Positions 38,775 through 50,505 of a stretch of DNA of 64,000 nucleotides are shown here, in pieces. The position numbers and the translations under genes were made by a program. The stretch is taken from contig NZ_JACZEP010000001.1 of the NCBI RefSeq assembly GCF_014863355.1, positions 744,001-808,000 of the forward strand. Reading direction: 5' to 3'. This DNA comes from Aminobacter carboxidus. Its GTDB lineage: Bacteria; Pseudomonadota; Alphaproteobacteria; Rhizobiales; Rhizobiaceae. A model generated the notes under the pieces. The model was not told the origin of the DNA, searched no databases, and was given only the letters and a program-made list of their open reading frames with translations. Numbering within the stretch: the first letter of the stretch is position 1; each line of letters starts with the position of its first letter.

Positions 38775-39539
38775 ATGACACAGACGACCTCGCAGGCTTG
38801 GCGTTTCAGCGACCTGGCCAATCCAACTCGCTTCATCTCGCTGGTGGACAAGATCGTGCCCTGGCTTGGCGGCGCCTCAGTGTTGGTGCTGGCGATCGGG
38901 CTTTATCTGGCCTTTGCAGCACCTGCGGATTTCCAGCAGGGCATCACCGTCCGCATCATGTACATTCACGTGCCTTTCGCCTGGCTCGCCATGATGTGCT
39001 ACTCGGTGATGGCGATCGCCGCCCTGGGAACGCTCGTCTGGCGCCATCCGCTCGCCGATGTCGCCTTGAAGTCGGCAGCGCCGGTCGGCGCCGTCTTCAC
39101 CGCGCTCGCGCTGCTCACCGGTTCGATCTGGGGCAAGCCGATGTGGGGGACGTGGTGGGTGTGGGATGCGCGGCTGACGTCGGTCTTCGTGCTTTTCCTG
39201 ATGTATCTCGGCATCATCGCGCTCACCCGCGCGCTCGATGACCCCACGCGTTCGGCCCGGGCAGCCGCCGTCATCACGTTGGTCGGCTTCATCAACATTC
39301 CGATCATCAAGTTCTCGGTCGAATGGTGGAACACGCTGCACCAGCCGGCCTCGGTTTTCCGGATGGACGGCCCGACCATCGATCCGAGCATGCTCTGGCC
39401 CCTCATGACCATGGCGCTTGGCTTTACCCTTCTGTTCTTCACTCTGCATCTAATGGCCATGCGCACCGAGATCTGGCGCCGCCGTGTCGTTGCCATGCGC
39501 CAGATTGCTGCCCGGAGGGCCGAGCGCCAGCAGGCCTGA
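38775..39539 (+). CDS. ccmC: Cytochrome c maturation haem-handling protein CcmC
   Basis: A 254-residue membrane protein with six predicted segments. The tryptophan-rich WWD signature is MWGTWWVWDARLTS, and the two haem-ligand histidines are in YIHVPFAW and WNTLHQPASV. CcmC loads haem onto CcmE in System I cytochrome c maturation. Unusually, none of its normal partners (ccmA, ccmB, ccmD, ccmG) lies here: ndvA and a nitronate monooxygenase flank it. The ATG at 38775 was chosen; an earlier frame begins inside the ndvA terminator. It should be functional because all key residues are present. Confidence 0.92.
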   Translation: MTQTTSQAWRFSDLANPTRFISLVDKIVPWLGGASVLVLAIGLYLAFAAPADFQQGITVRIMYIHVPFAWLAMMCYSVMAIAALGTLVWRHPLADVALKSAAPVGAVFTALALLTGSIWGKPMWGTWWVWDARLTSVFVLFLMYLGIIALTRALDDPTRSARAAAVITLVGFINIPIIKFSVEWWNTLHQPASVFRMDGPTIDPSMLWPLMTMALGFTLLFFTLHLMAMRTEIWRRRVVAMRQIAARRAERQQA

Positions 39540-39565
39540 CGGCTCCTATAAGGAAGGAAGACATC

Positions 39566-40642
39566 ATGTGGCCCGATCGTCGAATTCTTGATCTTCTGGG
39601 CCTCGAACTTCCGATCCTGCAGGCGCCGATGGCCGGGCCCGTCGATTCCGAGATGGTGATCGCCGTTTCGGAGGCCGGCGGCCTCGGCGGTTTACCCTGC
39701 GCGCTGATGTCGCCTGACAGGGCCCGCACGGAACTCGGCATCATCAGACAGCGCACGTCGCGGCCGATCAACGTCAACTTCTTCTGCCACAACCCCCCGC
39801 AAGAGGATCTGGAGCGCGAAGCCGCGTGGAAGAAGCGGCTCGAGCCCTATTACATCGAGCTCGGCCTCGATCCCAAGGCACCTGTGCCGCGCTCGGCGCG
39901 TGCGCCATTCGACGACACCTTCTGCGACATCGTCGAGGAGTTCCGGCCGGAGGTGGTGAGTTTCCATTTCGGCCTGCCGGATGCGGCCCTGCTCGACCGC
40001 GTCAAAGCGACAGGTGCCAAGGTGCTGTCGTCGGCAACGACGGCAGACGAGGCCGTGTGGCTGGAGGCGAGGGGCTGCGATGCGATCATCGCGCAAGGTG
40101 CCGAGGCCGGCGGCCATCGCGGCATCTTCCTGACCGACGGCGTCGCCAACCAGCCCGGCACCTTCGCGTTGGTGCCGCAGGTGGTCGACGCCGTGAAAGT
40201 GCCGGTCATTGCCACTGGCGGCATCGCCGATGCACGCGGCATCGTTGCGGCTTTCGTGCTCGGTGCCTCGGCGGTGCAGGTCGGCACGGCCTATCTGTTC
40301 TGCCCCGAGGCCAAGGTGGCAGCACCGCACAAGGCAGCGCTGCGATCGGCCAAGGACGATCATACCGCATTGACCAACCTTTTCACTGGCCGGCCGGCGC
40401 GCGGCATCGTCAACCGTATCATGCGCGAGGTCGGCCCGCTGTCACAGGATGCACCGGCATTTCCGCTGGCAGGCGGGGCACTGGCACCACTGCGGGCGGC
40501 GTCGGAACCGAAAGGTTCGGGCGATTTCATGTCGCTGTGGTCGGGACAGGCGGCGCGGCTCGGCCGCGACATGCCGGCAGCCGAGCTGACACGAGCGCTT
40601 GCCGAGGAGACCCAGGCGCTGCTGGCCAGCTTCGCCCGTTAG
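39566..40642 (+). CDS. Nitronate monooxygenase / 2-nitropropane dioxygenase-like flavoenzyme
   Basis: A 358-residue FMN-dependent TIM-barrel protein. Family motifs are ILQAPMAGPVDSEM at the N terminus, IIAQGAEAGGHRGIF, VIATGGIADARGIVAAFVLG and GTAYLFCPEA. Members oxidise alkyl nitronates (for example propionate 3-nitronate), or are enoyl reductase-like flavoenzymes; the precise substrate cannot be told. AAGGAAGGAAG precedes the ATG, 26 bases after ccmC, so they may share a transcript. It is convergent with glpK, with 20 bases between the stops. Confidence 0.85.
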   Translation: MWPDRRILDLLGLELPILQAPMAGPVDSEMVIAVSEAGGLGGLPCALMSPDRARTELGIIRQRTSRPINVNFFCHNPPQEDLEREAAWKKRLEPYYIELGLDPKAPVPRSARAPFDDTFCDIVEEFRPEVVSFHFGLPDAALLDRVKATGAKVLSSATTADEAVWLEARGCDAIIAQGAEAGGHRGIFLTDGVANQPGTFALVPQVVDAVKVPVIATGGIADARGIVAAFVLGASAVQVGTAYLFCPEAKVAAPHKAALRSAKDDHTALTNLFTGRPARGIVNRIMREVGPLSQDAPAFPLAGGALAPLRAASEPKGSGDFMSLWSGQAARLGRDMPAAELTRALAEETQALLASFAR

Positions 40643-40662
40643 GCCGTCATCAACGGCATCGC

Positions 40663-42156
40663 CTACTTCGGCGTCAGCGTCCGGCGCACGGCGTCGTGCC
40701 AGCCTTTCAGCTTGGCGGTGCGCAATGCCGGCTCCATCACCGGCTTGAACTGCCGGTCGAGCGCCCAGGCCTTGGCGAACTGCTTGGCTTTCGGCCAGAC
40801 GCCGGCGCGCGAACCGGCAAGCCAGGCAGCGCCGAGTGCCGTGGTTTCGAGCACTGTCGGCCGGTCGACCGGCGCGTCCAGGATGTCGGCGAGGCGCTGC
40901 ATCGTCCAATCGGATGCGACCATGCCGCCATCGACGCGCAGAACCGTCTTGCCGTTTCCGGTCTTCCAGTCCTTCTTCATGGCGTCGAGCAGGTCGCGCG
41001 TCTGGTAGGCGACGGATTCGAGTGCTGCGCGGGCAAATTCGGCCGGCCCGGTGTTGCGGGTGAGTCCGTAGATCGCGCCGCGCGCCTCGGCATCCCAATG
41101 TGGCGCGCCGAGCCCGACAAAGGCCGGCACCAGATAGACATCCTGGGTGTCGTCGGCTTCAGCCGCCAGCTTGCCGCTCTGCTCGGCCTTGCCGATCACC
41201 TTGATGCCGTCGCGCAGCCACTGCACGGCAGCGCCGGCAACGAAGATCGAGCCTTCGAGCGCATAGGTTGTCTTGCCGTCGAGCCTATAGGCAATGGTCG
41301 TCAGCAGCCGGTTCTTCGAGCGCACTATGTCACTGCCGGTGTTGAGGATGGCAAAGCAGCCCGTGCCATAGGTCGATTTCATCATGCCCGGCTCAAAACA
41401 GGCCTGGCCGATGGTCGCCGCCTGCTGGTCGCCGGCAACGCCGAGGATCGGGATTTCGGAGCCGAATAGGGATTTCTCAGTCGCGCCATAGTCGTCGGCG
41501 CAGTCTTTCACTTCGGGCAGCAGAGAGGCAGGGATGTTCAGGATATCAAGCAGTTCGGCGTCCCAGGCGTTCTTCTCGATATTGTAGACCAGCGTACGCG
41601 AAGCGTTGGTTGCGTCGGTCGCGTGCACCTTGCCGCCGGTCAGGCGCCAGATCAGGAAGGAATCGATGGTGCCGGCAAGCAGTTCGCCGCGCTCAGCCCG
41701 CTTGCGTGCGCCCTTCACCTTGTCGAGCAGCCAGGCGATCTTGGTGCCGGAAAAGTAGGGATCGAGCAGCAGCCCGGTCTTTTTGGTGAAACGCGGTTCA
41801 AGCCCTTGCTTCTTCAGCTTGGCGCAGAGTGGTGCCGTGCGCCGGTCCTGCCAGACGATCGCGTTGTGGATCGCCTTGCCTGATACCTTGTCCCAGATGA
41901 CAACGGTTTCGCGCTGGTTGGTGATGCCGATGGCCGCGATATCGGCAGCGTCCTTGCCTGCCTTCTTCAGCGCCGTCTTGCAGGTCGAGACCACGCTTTC
42001 CCAGATCTCTTCCGGGTCGTGTTCGACCCAGCCGGATGCGGGAAAATGCTGGGTGAATTCCTTCTGGCCCACGCCGGCGACCTTCATCGCCGCGTCGAAC
42101 ACGATCGCCCGGCTCGACGTCGTGCCTTGGTCGATTGCCAGAATGAAGCCGCTCAT
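40663..42156 (-). CDS. glpK: Glycerol kinase
   Basis: A 497-residue FGGY kinase that phosphorylates glycerol to glycerol 3-phosphate. The phosphate loop is [15 protein letters not shown]. Substrate motifs are [20 protein letters not shown] and [14 protein letters not shown], and the ADP-binding [16 protein letters not shown] and [18 protein letters not shown] are present. The start at 42156 follows GGAGGGGAAG; an earlier in-frame codon at 42180 is less well placed. It is the last gene of the glycerol block, after the binding protein and two hairpins. Confidence 0.97.
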   Translation of the reverse strand: MSGFILAIDQGTTSSRAIVFDAAMKVAGVGQKEFTQHFPASGWVEHDPEEIWESVVSTCKTALKKAGKDAADIAAIGITNQRETVVIWDKVSGKAIHNAIVWQDRRTAPLCAKLKKQGLEPRFTKKTGLLLDPYFSGTKIAWLLDKVKGARKRAERGELLAGTIDSFLIWRLTGGKVHATDATNASRTLVYNIEKNAWDAELLDILNIPASLLPEVKDCADDYGATEKSLFGSEIPILGVAGDQQAATIGQACFEPGMMKSTYGTGCFAILNTGSDIVRSKNRLLTTIAYRLDGKTTYALEGSIFVAGAAVQWLRDGIKVIGKAEQSGKLAAEADDTQDVYLVPAFVGLGAPHWDAEARGAIYGLTRNTGPAEFARAALESVAYQTRDLLDAMKKDWKTGNGKTVLRVDGGMVASDWTMQRLADILDAPVDRPTVLETTALGAAWLAGSRAGVWPKAKQFAKAWALDRQFKPVMEPALRTAKLKGWHDAVRRTLTPK

Positions 42157-42185
42157 CTTCCCCTCCGCAGTCACTTGCATGAATA

Positions 42186-42242
42186 GGGGAGACGGCGCTG
42201 TGCCGTCTCCCCGGATAGTTGGCCGGGCGGATTGTCCGCCCG
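42186..42242 (-). other. Two stem-loops between glpV and glpK
   Basis: In the 91-base gap there are two strong hairpins: GGGGAGACGGC / GCCGTCTCCCC (42186-42212, five-base loop) and CGGGCGG / CCGCCCG (42224-42242, five-base loop). Neither has a T-run. Such elements after a binding-protein gene usually protect its mRNA from 3' decay and lower downstream expression, here of glpK. Confidence 0.65.
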
Positions 42243-42247
42243 AACGC

Positions 42248-43972
42248 TTATTTGCTCCAGCTCTTCACCAGCTCATCGTAGTTGATGGTGACGGGCTTTT
42301 CCTTCTCGTTTTCGATCTTCAGCTGCGGCGCGAGATTGCCGGCCTTGACCGCTTCGGCGTTCCAATAGGCGAGATCGTGCTCTTCCGCCATCTTCGGGCC
42401 GATGTCGCCCTGGATACCGGCGCGCTCGAGGCGCTCAAGAACCTTTTCCTGCTCGGCGCAGAGCGAGTCCATGGCTTCCTGGGCCGTCTTGGCGCCCGAG
42501 GAAGCATCACCGATGGCCTGCCACCACAGCTGAGCCAGCTTCGGATAGTCAGGCACGTTGGTGCCCGTCGGCGACCACTGAACGCGGGCCGGCGAACGGT
42601 AGAACTCGATCAGGCCGCCGAGCTGGGGTGCGCGGTCGGTGAAGCTCTTGTGGTCGAGCGTCGACTGGCGGATGAAGGTCAGGCCGACATGGCTCTTCTT
42701 CACGTCCACAGTCTTCGAGGTCACGAACTGCGCATAGAGCCAAGCCGCCTTGGCGCGGTCGTCAGGAGTCGACTTCAGGATCGTCCACGAACCGACGTCC
42801 TGGTAGCCGAGCTTCATGCCGTCCTTCCAGTAGACGCCATGCGGCGAAGGTGCCATGCGCCACTTCGGCGTGCCATCCTCGTTCATGACAGGCAGGCCGG
42901 GCTTGACCATGTCGGCGGTGAACGCGGTGTACCAGAAGATCTGCTGGGCAATCGCACCCTGGGCCGGCACCGGGCCGGATTCGGAGAAGGTCATGCCCTG
43001 GGCTTCCGGCGGCGCGTAGGCCTTCAGCCAGTCGAGATACTTGACGATCGAATAGACCGAGGCCGGTCCGTTGGTGTCGCCGCCGCGCGCGACGCAGGAG
43101 CCGATGGGTTGCGACTTCTCGTTGACCTTGATGCCCCATTCGTCGACCGGCAGGCCGTTCGGCAGGCCCTTGTCGCCGTTGCCGGCCATCGACAGCCAGG
43201 CGTCGGTGAAGCGCCAGCCGAGCGAGGGGTCCTTCTTGCCGTAGTCCATGTGGCCATAGACCTTTTGGCCGTTGACGTCGCGGCCGGTGAAGAACTCGGC
43301 GATATCCTCATAAGCCGACCAGTTGACCGGAACGCCGAGGTCGTAGCCGTATTTCGCCTTGAAGTCGGCCTTGTTCTTCTCGTCGTTGAACCAGTCGTAG
43401 CGGAACCAGTAGAGGTTCGCGAACTGCTGGTCGGGCAGCTGGTAGAGCTTGCCGTCAGGCGCGGTCGTGAACTTGGTGCCGATATAGTCGGCGACGTCGA
43501 GGTTCGGATTGGTGACGTCCTTGCCCTCATTGGCCATCCAGTCGGTCAGGCTGCGTGCCTGCAGATAGCGCCAGTGCGTGCCGATCAGGTCGGAATCGTT
43601 GACATAGGCGTCATAGATGTTTTCGCCCGACTGCATCTGCGTCTGCAGCTTTTCGATCACGTCGCCTTCGCCGATCAAGTCGTGTGTGATCTTGATGCCG
43701 GTGATGTCGGTGAACGCCTTGGCGAGCGTCTTCGATTCATATTCGTGCGTGGTGATGGTTTCCGAGACGACCTTGATTTCCATGCCGGCGAAAGGCTTCG
43801 CCGCATCGACGAACCACTGCATTTCGGCTTCCTGGCCGGCGCGGTCGAGCGCCGACATGTCCTTGATCTCGGCATCGAGGAAGGCTTTCGCCTCGTCCAT
43901 GCCGGCAAAGGCACTGCTTGATCCCAAAAGCAGGGCGATCACGCTTGTTGATGCTAGAATATGGCGTCGCAT
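42248..43972 (-). CDS. glpV: Glycerol ABC transporter substrate-binding protein
   Basis: A 574-residue, unusually large periplasmic binding protein. Signal peptide [17 protein letters not shown] with a likely cut after SSAFA. The mature part shows [20 protein letters not shown] and [18 protein letters not shown] of the large glycerol/sugar-binding subgroup. Position next to glpU, glpQ, glpP, glpT and glpS matches the rhizobial glpSTPQUV uptake system for glycerol. A TCCTCCC complement (GGGAGGAAA) precedes the start. Hairpins flank it on both sides, which fits high expression of the binding protein. Confidence 0.9.
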   Translation of the reverse strand: MRRHILASTSVIALLLGSSSAFAGMDEAKAFLDAEIKDMSALDRAGQEAEMQWFVDAAKPFAGMEIKVVSETITTHEYESKTLAKAFTDITGIKITHDLIGEGDVIEKLQTQMQSGENIYDAYVNDSDLIGTHWRYLQARSLTDWMANEGKDVTNPNLDVADYIGTKFTTAPDGKLYQLPDQQFANLYWFRYDWFNDEKNKADFKAKYGYDLGVPVNWSAYEDIAEFFTGRDVNGQKVYGHMDYGKKDPSLGWRFTDAWLSMAGNGDKGLPNGLPVDEWGIKVNEKSQPIGSCVARGGDTNGPASVYSIVKYLDWLKAYAPPEAQGMTFSESGPVPAQGAIAQQIFWYTAFTADMVKPGLPVMNEDGTPKWRMAPSPHGVYWKDGMKLGYQDVGSWTILKSTPDDRAKAAWLYAQFVTSKTVDVKKSHVGLTFIRQSTLDHKSFTDRAPQLGGLIEFYRSPARVQWSPTGTNVPDYPKLAQLWWQAIGDASSGAKTAQEAMDSLCAEQEKVLERLERAGIQGDIGPKMAEEHDLAYWNAEAVKAGNLAPQLKIENEKEKPVTINYDELVKSWSK

Positions 43973-44010
43973 TAATTTCCTCCCAAACAAGGTTGCATTG
44001 CCATTTGGCT

Positions 44011-44030
44011 CCGCCGCGGGCTTGCGGCGG
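44011..44030 (-). other. Stem-loop between glpU and glpV
   Basis: CCGCCGC (44011-44017) / GCGGCGG (44024-44030) with a six-base loop in the 74-base gap upstream of glpV. No T-run follows. It may mark an RNA processing point ahead of the binding-protein gene. Confidence 0.5.
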
Positions 44031-44046
44031 CCCAACATTTCCCCCT

Positions 44047-44328
44047 CTAGACGAAGCGGAATACGCCGATCGCGTAGACCACTGCGAGAGCGAGAGCCCA
44101 CCACAGGTTGGGCCCGATAAGGCCCAGCCATGCGAGATGAATGAAAGCGCTGCCAAGCAGCGAAACGAAAAGCCTGTCGCCCCGGGTCGTTTCGAAGCGG
44201 AGGATGCCGACGCGCGGATTGCCGCCTGGCGAGAAGTATTCCCACACGCCCATGCCTACGAGCATCAGAAAGATGGTGATGAAGAACGCCGCAGTCGGCA
44301 GCGTCCAGGCCATCCATGAAAAATCCAT
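44047..44328 (-). CDS. glpU: Small membrane protein of the glycerol transporter (DUF2160)
   Basis: A 93-residue protein with about three hydrophobic segments (TLPTAAFFITIFLMLVGMGV, then FIHLAWLGLIGPNLWWALAL). DUF2160 proteins are found almost only in glycerol ABC operons between the permease and binding-protein genes, as GlpU of the rhizobial system. Its task, perhaps as an accessory subunit, is unknown. The ATG at 44328 gives the family length and lies 13 bases after glpQ. Confidence 0.85.
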   Translation of the reverse strand: MDFSWMAWTLPTAAFFITIFLMLVGMGVWEYFSPGGNPRVGILRFETTRGDRLFVSLLGSAFIHLAWLGLIGPNLWWALALAVVYAIGVFRFV

Positions 44329-44341
44329 CACAAACGCTCCC

Positions 44342-45271
44342 TCAGACGCGGCCCAGGGCAAAGCCCTTGGCGATGTAGTTGCGGACGAACCAGATGACGA
44401 GCGCGCCCGGGATGATGGTCAGGACGCCGGCCGCGGCAAGCACGCCCCAGTCCATGCCCGAGGCCGAGACGGTGCGCGTCATGATGGCGGCGATCGGCTT
44501 AGCGTCGGTGGTGGTCAGGGTGCGGGCGATCAGCAGTTCGACCCACGAAAACATGAAGCAGAAGAACGCCGCGACCCCGATGCCGCTTGCGATCAGCGGC
44601 ACGAAGATCTTCACGAAGAAGCGCGGGAACGAGTAGCCGTCGATATAGGCGGTCTCGTCGATCTCTTTCGGTACGCCCGACATGAAGCCTTCGAGTATCC
44701 ACACAGCCAGGGGCACGTTGAACAGGCAGTGCGCCAGTGCGACGGCAATGTGTGTGTCGATCAGGCCGAAGGCCGAATAAAGCTGGAAGAAGGGCAGGGC
44801 AAACACCGCCGGTGGCGCCATGCGGTTGGTGAGCAGCCAGAAGAACAGGTGCTTGTCGCCCAGGAAGCGGTAGCGCGAGAAGGCGTAAGCCGCGGGCAGG
44901 GCGACGGAGATCGAAATCACCGTGTTCATGACCACATAGATGATCGAGTTGATGTAGCCCTTGTACCAGGATGGATCGGTGAAGATCACAGCGTAGTTGC
45001 GCAGTGTCGGGTTCTGCGGCCAGAGCGAAAAGGCGCCCAGGATCTCCTGGTTCGACTTGAAGCTCATGTTGATGAGCCAGTAGATCGGCAGCATCAGGAA
45101 GATGATGTAGATCGTCGGCACCACCCACCAGAAGCGCGATTCCTCGCCGCGGCGCCGCATCCGCCGGGCAAGCGCTTCGTCGACAACACCGCCGTGGACA
45201 GCCCCTGTCGTGGTCGCGGCATCACGCATCATCTTGTCCTTGTCCGCGACGGCTTCCCTTGTCCCCGCCAT
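44342..45271 (-). CDS. glpQ: Glycerol ABC transporter permease
   Basis: A 309-residue MalG-type permease with a long polar N terminus (about 45 residues) and six membrane segments. The EAA loop that contacts the ATPases is EIDETAYIDGYSFPRFFVKI. It pairs with GlpP to form the membrane channel. It begins one base after glpP ends, so they are translationally coupled. The gene symbol follows the rhizobial glpSTPQUV naming and is unrelated to the glycerophosphodiesterase GlpQ. Confidence 0.9.
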   Translation of the reverse strand: MAGTREAVADKDKMMRDAATTTGAVHGGVVDEALARRMRRRGEESRFWWVVPTIYIIFLMLPIYWLINMSFKSNQEILGAFSLWPQNPTLRNYAVIFTDPSWYKGYINSIIYVVMNTVISISVALPAAYAFSRYRFLGDKHLFFWLLTNRMAPPAVFALPFFQLYSAFGLIDTHIAVALAHCLFNVPLAVWILEGFMSGVPKEIDETAYIDGYSFPRFFVKIFVPLIASGIGVAAFFCFMFSWVELLIARTLTTTDAKPIAAIMTRTVSASGMDWGVLAAAGVLTIIPGALVIWFVRNYIAKGFALGRV

Positions 45272-45272
45272 C

Positions 45273-46139
45273 TCACTTCTCCACGTCGTAATTTGTCATG
45301 ACGGTGTAGAAGACCCATGACAGCAACAGCACGATCAGGAAGTAGATGATCGACATCGCCGCCGCCGGGCCGAGGTCGAACTGGCCGACAGCCATCTTGA
45401 CGAGGTCGATCGACAGGAACGTCGTCGAATTGCCGGGACCGCCGCCGGTGACGACGAAGGGCTCGGTGTAGATCATGAACGAGTCCATGAAGCGCAGCAG
45501 CACCGCGATCAGCAACACGCGCTGCATCTTGGGCAGCTGGATGTAGCGGAATACCGCCCAGCGCGAGGCGCCGTCGATTTTGGCTGCCTGGTAGAAGGCG
45601 TCGGGGATCGACACCAGGCCGGCATAGCAGAGCAGCACGACCAGGCTGGTCCAGTGCCAGACATCCATGATGATGACCGTCACCCAGGCGTCGAACGGGT
45701 CGTTGACGTAGTTGTAGTCGAAGCCGAGCGCGTGCAGCGTGTAGCCGAGCAGGCCGATGTCGATGCGCCCGAAGACCTGCCAGATGGTGCCGACGACATT
45801 CCACGGAATGAGCAGGGGCAACGCCATCAGCACCAGGCAGACCGGCACGCCCCAGCCTTTCCTCGGCATGTTGAGCGCAATGAAGATGCCAAGCGGGATC
45901 TGGATCGCCAGGATGATCGCTGAAAAGATCAGGTTACGGCCCATCGCCGCCCAGAAGCGGTCGGAGTGCAACATCTCTTCGAACCACTCGGCGCCGGCCC
46001 AGAAGAACTGATTGCCGCCGAACGTGTCCTGCACCGAATAGTTGACCACGGTCATCAGCGGGATGACTGCCGAGAACGCCACCAGCACGAGCACCGGCAG
46101 CACCATGAACCAGGCTTTGTTGTTCCAGGTCTTTTCCAT
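45273..46139 (-). CDS. glpP: Glycerol ABC transporter permease
   Basis: A 288-residue MalF-type permease with six membrane segments. The EAA loop is PDAFYQAAKIDGASRWAVFR and the segment VVTGGGPGNSTTFLSIDL is typical of sugar permeases. It lies two bases after glpT and one before glpQ. Its partner is GlpQ. Symbol by synteny with the rhizobial glycerol operon. Confidence 0.9.
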   Translation of the reverse strand: MEKTWNNKAWFMVLPVLVLVAFSAVIPLMTVVNYSVQDTFGGNQFFWAGAEWFEEMLHSDRFWAAMGRNLIFSAIILAIQIPLGIFIALNMPRKGWGVPVCLVLMALPLLIPWNVVGTIWQVFGRIDIGLLGYTLHALGFDYNYVNDPFDAWVTVIIMDVWHWTSLVVLLCYAGLVSIPDAFYQAAKIDGASRWAVFRYIQLPKMQRVLLIAVLLRFMDSFMIYTEPFVVTGGGPGNSTTFLSIDLVKMAVGQFDLGPAAAMSIIYFLIVLLLSWVFYTVMTNYDVEK

Positions 46140-46141
46140 GG

Positions 46142-47209
<1,068 letters not shown>

Positions 47210-47218
47210 CTCGCCCTC

Positions 47219-48301
<1,083 letters not shown>

Positions 48302-48338
48302 AAATCCTCCTCCCAGAGGCAGACGCAGGCGGTTTTGC

Positions 48339-49868
48339 CTATTCTGCCGCGGCGTTGTGCACGCCTGGGCTCATTCCTTGCAGAAATTCATCGAGTGACG
48401 CGGCCTGCTCCTTGCTGAGCTTCAGGCCCCGCTTGGTGCGCCGCCACAATATGTCTTCGCCGCTCACCGCCCATTCATTGGCAACGAGATAGCGGACTTC
48501 CGCTTCGTAGAGGTCGGCGCCGAAGTTCCGCCCGAGGTCGGCTTCCGATCTGGCCAGGCCGAGCAGGACCCTGGCGCGCGTGCCGTAGAGCCTGGTCAGG
48601 CGCCGGGCGAGGCGCATGTCGAGGAACGGATAGGCCGCCTTGAGCTTCATCACTTCCGCGTCGAAGCCGTTGGCTTCGAACTCGCCGCCGGGCAGGGCGA
48701 CCGTCGCGGTCCAGGCCTTGCCCTTCTTGCCCAGGTGCTTCTCGATGATGTCGAGCATGGATTCGGCAAGGCGTCGATACGTGGTGATCTTACCGCCGAA
48801 GATGTTGACGATCGGCGCCTGGCCTTCGCTGCCCTCGGATTTCAGCACGTAGTCGCGTGTCGCTTCCTGGGCCTTGCTGGCGCCGTCGTCATAGAGTGGC
48901 CGCACACCGGAGTAGGTCCAGACGATGTCGGCTGGCTTCACCGGCTCGGCGAAATACTCGCTCGCTGCATCGCAGAGATAGGCGATCTCGGCCTGACTGA
49001 TCTTGGCCGTGCGCGGATCGCCATCATAGTCCTGGTCGGTGGTGCCGATCAGGGTGAAGTCTTCCTCGTAAGGTATGGCGAAGATGATCCGCCCATCCTT
49101 GTTCTGGAAGAAATAGGCGCGCGGGTCGTCGAACTTCTTCGCCACCACGATATGGCTGCCCTGGACCAGGCGGACGTTGTGGACGTTGTTCTGTCCCACG
49201 GTTTCGGTCAGCACGTGGTCGATCCAGGGTCCGGCAGCATTGACGATCAGCCGCGCCTTGACCTCTTCGACCTGACCGTTGCGCAGGTCCTCGACGCGGA
49301 TGTTCCAGTGGCCGTTGTCGCGGCGCGCGCTCGTCACCTTGGTGCGCGTACGGATGGCGGCGCCCCGGTCGGCGGCGTCACGGGCGTTGAGGACCACCAG
49401 CCGCGCATCGTTGACCCAGCCGTCGGAATACTCGAAGGCACGCGAAAACATCGGCTTGAGCGGCTTGCCGGCGACGTCGCTGCGCATGTCGAGCGTCCTG
49501 GTCGGCGGCAGGAGCTTGCGACCGCCGATGTGGTCGTAGAGGAACAGGCCGAGCCGGATCAGCCATGCCGGGCGCAGGCCTTTTGCGTAGGGCAGCACGA
49601 AGCGCATCGGCCAGATGATGTGCGGCGCATTCTTCCACAACACCTCGCGCTCCATCAGCGCCTCACGCACCAGCCGGAACTCGTAGTGCTCGAGGTAACG
49701 CAGGCCGCCATGGATCAGCTTGGTGGAGTAGGACGACGTGCCGGAGGCAAGATCGTTCATTTCGGCGAGGTAGACGGAGTAGCCGCGGCCGACCGCATCG
49801 CGTGCGATTCCGCAGCCATTGATGCCGCCGCCGATGACGAAGATATCGTGGATTTCCGGTCTGCTCAC
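48339..49868 (-). CDS. glpD: Glycerol-3-phosphate dehydrogenase (FAD, aerobic)
   Basis: A 509-residue FAD enzyme that oxidises glycerol 3-phosphate to dihydroxyacetone phosphate and passes electrons to quinone. The dinucleotide fold is IFVIGGGINGCGIARDAVGR; the family blocks SSYSTKLIHGGLRYLE, IVNAAGPWIDHVL and VRPLYDDG follow. It heads the glp operon, converting what GlpK makes. GTG at 49868 is taken as the start (VSRPEIH), with AAAGG upstream; GTG at 49889 would add seven residues. The upstream region has repeated TTCG/CGAA motifs. Confidence 0.95.
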   Translation of the reverse strand: MSRPEIHDIFVIGGGINGCGIARDAVGRGYSVYLAEMNDLASGTSSYSTKLIHGGLRYLEHYEFRLVREALMEREVLWKNAPHIIWPMRFVLPYAKGLRPAWLIRLGLFLYDHIGGRKLLPPTRTLDMRSDVAGKPLKPMFSRAFEYSDGWVNDARLVVLNARDAADRGAAIRTRTKVTSARRDNGHWNIRVEDLRNGQVEEVKARLIVNAAGPWIDHVLTETVGQNNVHNVRLVQGSHIVVAKKFDDPRAYFFQNKDGRIIFAIPYEEDFTLIGTTDQDYDGDPRTAKISQAEIAYLCDAASEYFAEPVKPADIVWTYSGVRPLYDDGASKAQEATRDYVLKSEGSEGQAPIVNIFGGKITTYRRLAESMLDIIEKHLGKKGKAWTATVALPGGEFEANGFDAEVMKLKAAYPFLDMRLARRLTRLYGTRARVLLGLARSEADLGRNFGADLYEAEVRYLVANEWAVSGEDILWRRTKRGLKLSKEQAASLDEFLQGMSPGVHNAAAE

Positions 49869-50454
49869 GCCTTCGTCGCCTTTTCGCACTGCAGCAATTT
49901 AAGCAATTTTCGAAGCTCGATCGTGATTATTTCGAACGTATAACGAATGTCAAACGAAATATATCGATGATTGCCGGCTTTGAGGTGACGTTGTGTCAGA
50001 TGGCGGATTTTGGCATGCATCCACCAATTTCGGCGGCCAAATGCCCAGAAATGGCAAGAATCTTCTGTCTTTTTGATCACGAAACCGGGAACCTCACGGG
50101 CATTGCTGGACAATTCCCGGTTGCGATGTTCGTTTTCGGTATTGAGTGGCGAAAACGAAAGCGCGATAATGTGGCTGCAGATGTGCCTTTTGAGCAGCGT
50201 TCGCAGCAGGCAATCGGGGCTGTCATTGGTGGGATCGCGCAGCCAGCGGCGGCTGCTGGTCGAAACCAGTGATGGCAAGTGGGGAGTGGCGGCGCGCGGG
50301 GGGGCGGCAACAAAGTCGCAACGAGGGGCAAGCGATGTCGCAGGCATCGATTGCGCTGGCACTCCGGACGACTGTGTCGCCGCTTACGGCGGGGAAACTG
50401 AAGTCGCTGGCCACTTATGTGAGACCGTGTCCGCACAGCGGCCAAGGCAAAGAA
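49869..50454. other. Intergenic region upstream of glpD
   Basis: About 590 bases without a credible gene, lower in G+C near glpD. Frames on both strands (up to 165 codons) have no recognisable domain and unfavourable codon use. The glpD-proximal part carries the repeated TTCG/CGAA motifs described separately; the remainder shows nothing I can assign. No glpR-type repressor gene lies here. Confidence 0.5.
49909..49958 (-). promoter_or_regulatory. Candidate GlpR/DeoR-type operator array in front of glpD
   Basis: TTCGAA (about 49909-49914), TTCG (49931-49934), CGAA (49944-49947) and CGAA (49955-49958) are spaced about one or two helical turns apart. DeoR-family repressors such as GlpR bind arrays of TTCG-type half-sites, so this may be the glycerol-responsive operator. 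Evidence is motif spacing only. Confidence 0.4.
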
Positions 50455-50492
50455 AAATCGCCGGAGGCTGCGGACATAGCCTCCGGCGATTT
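50455..50492 (-). terminator. Rho-independent terminator after the purine permease gene
   Basis: Perfect 15-base stem AAATCGCCGGAGGCT (50455-50469) / AGCCTCCGGCGATTT (50478-50492), eight-base loop. Read on the minus strand it is followed by a T-rich run (TTTTTCTTT). Confidence 0.88.
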
Positions 50493-50505
50493 GTGATGTT
50501 TGGCC

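Noticed and set aside
49865-50362. Minus-strand frame of 165 codons upstream of glpD, and a 101-codon plus-strand frame over the same bases
   Set aside because: Both overlap each other, match no family I know and have codon use unlike the neighbouring genes. Treated as intergenic.
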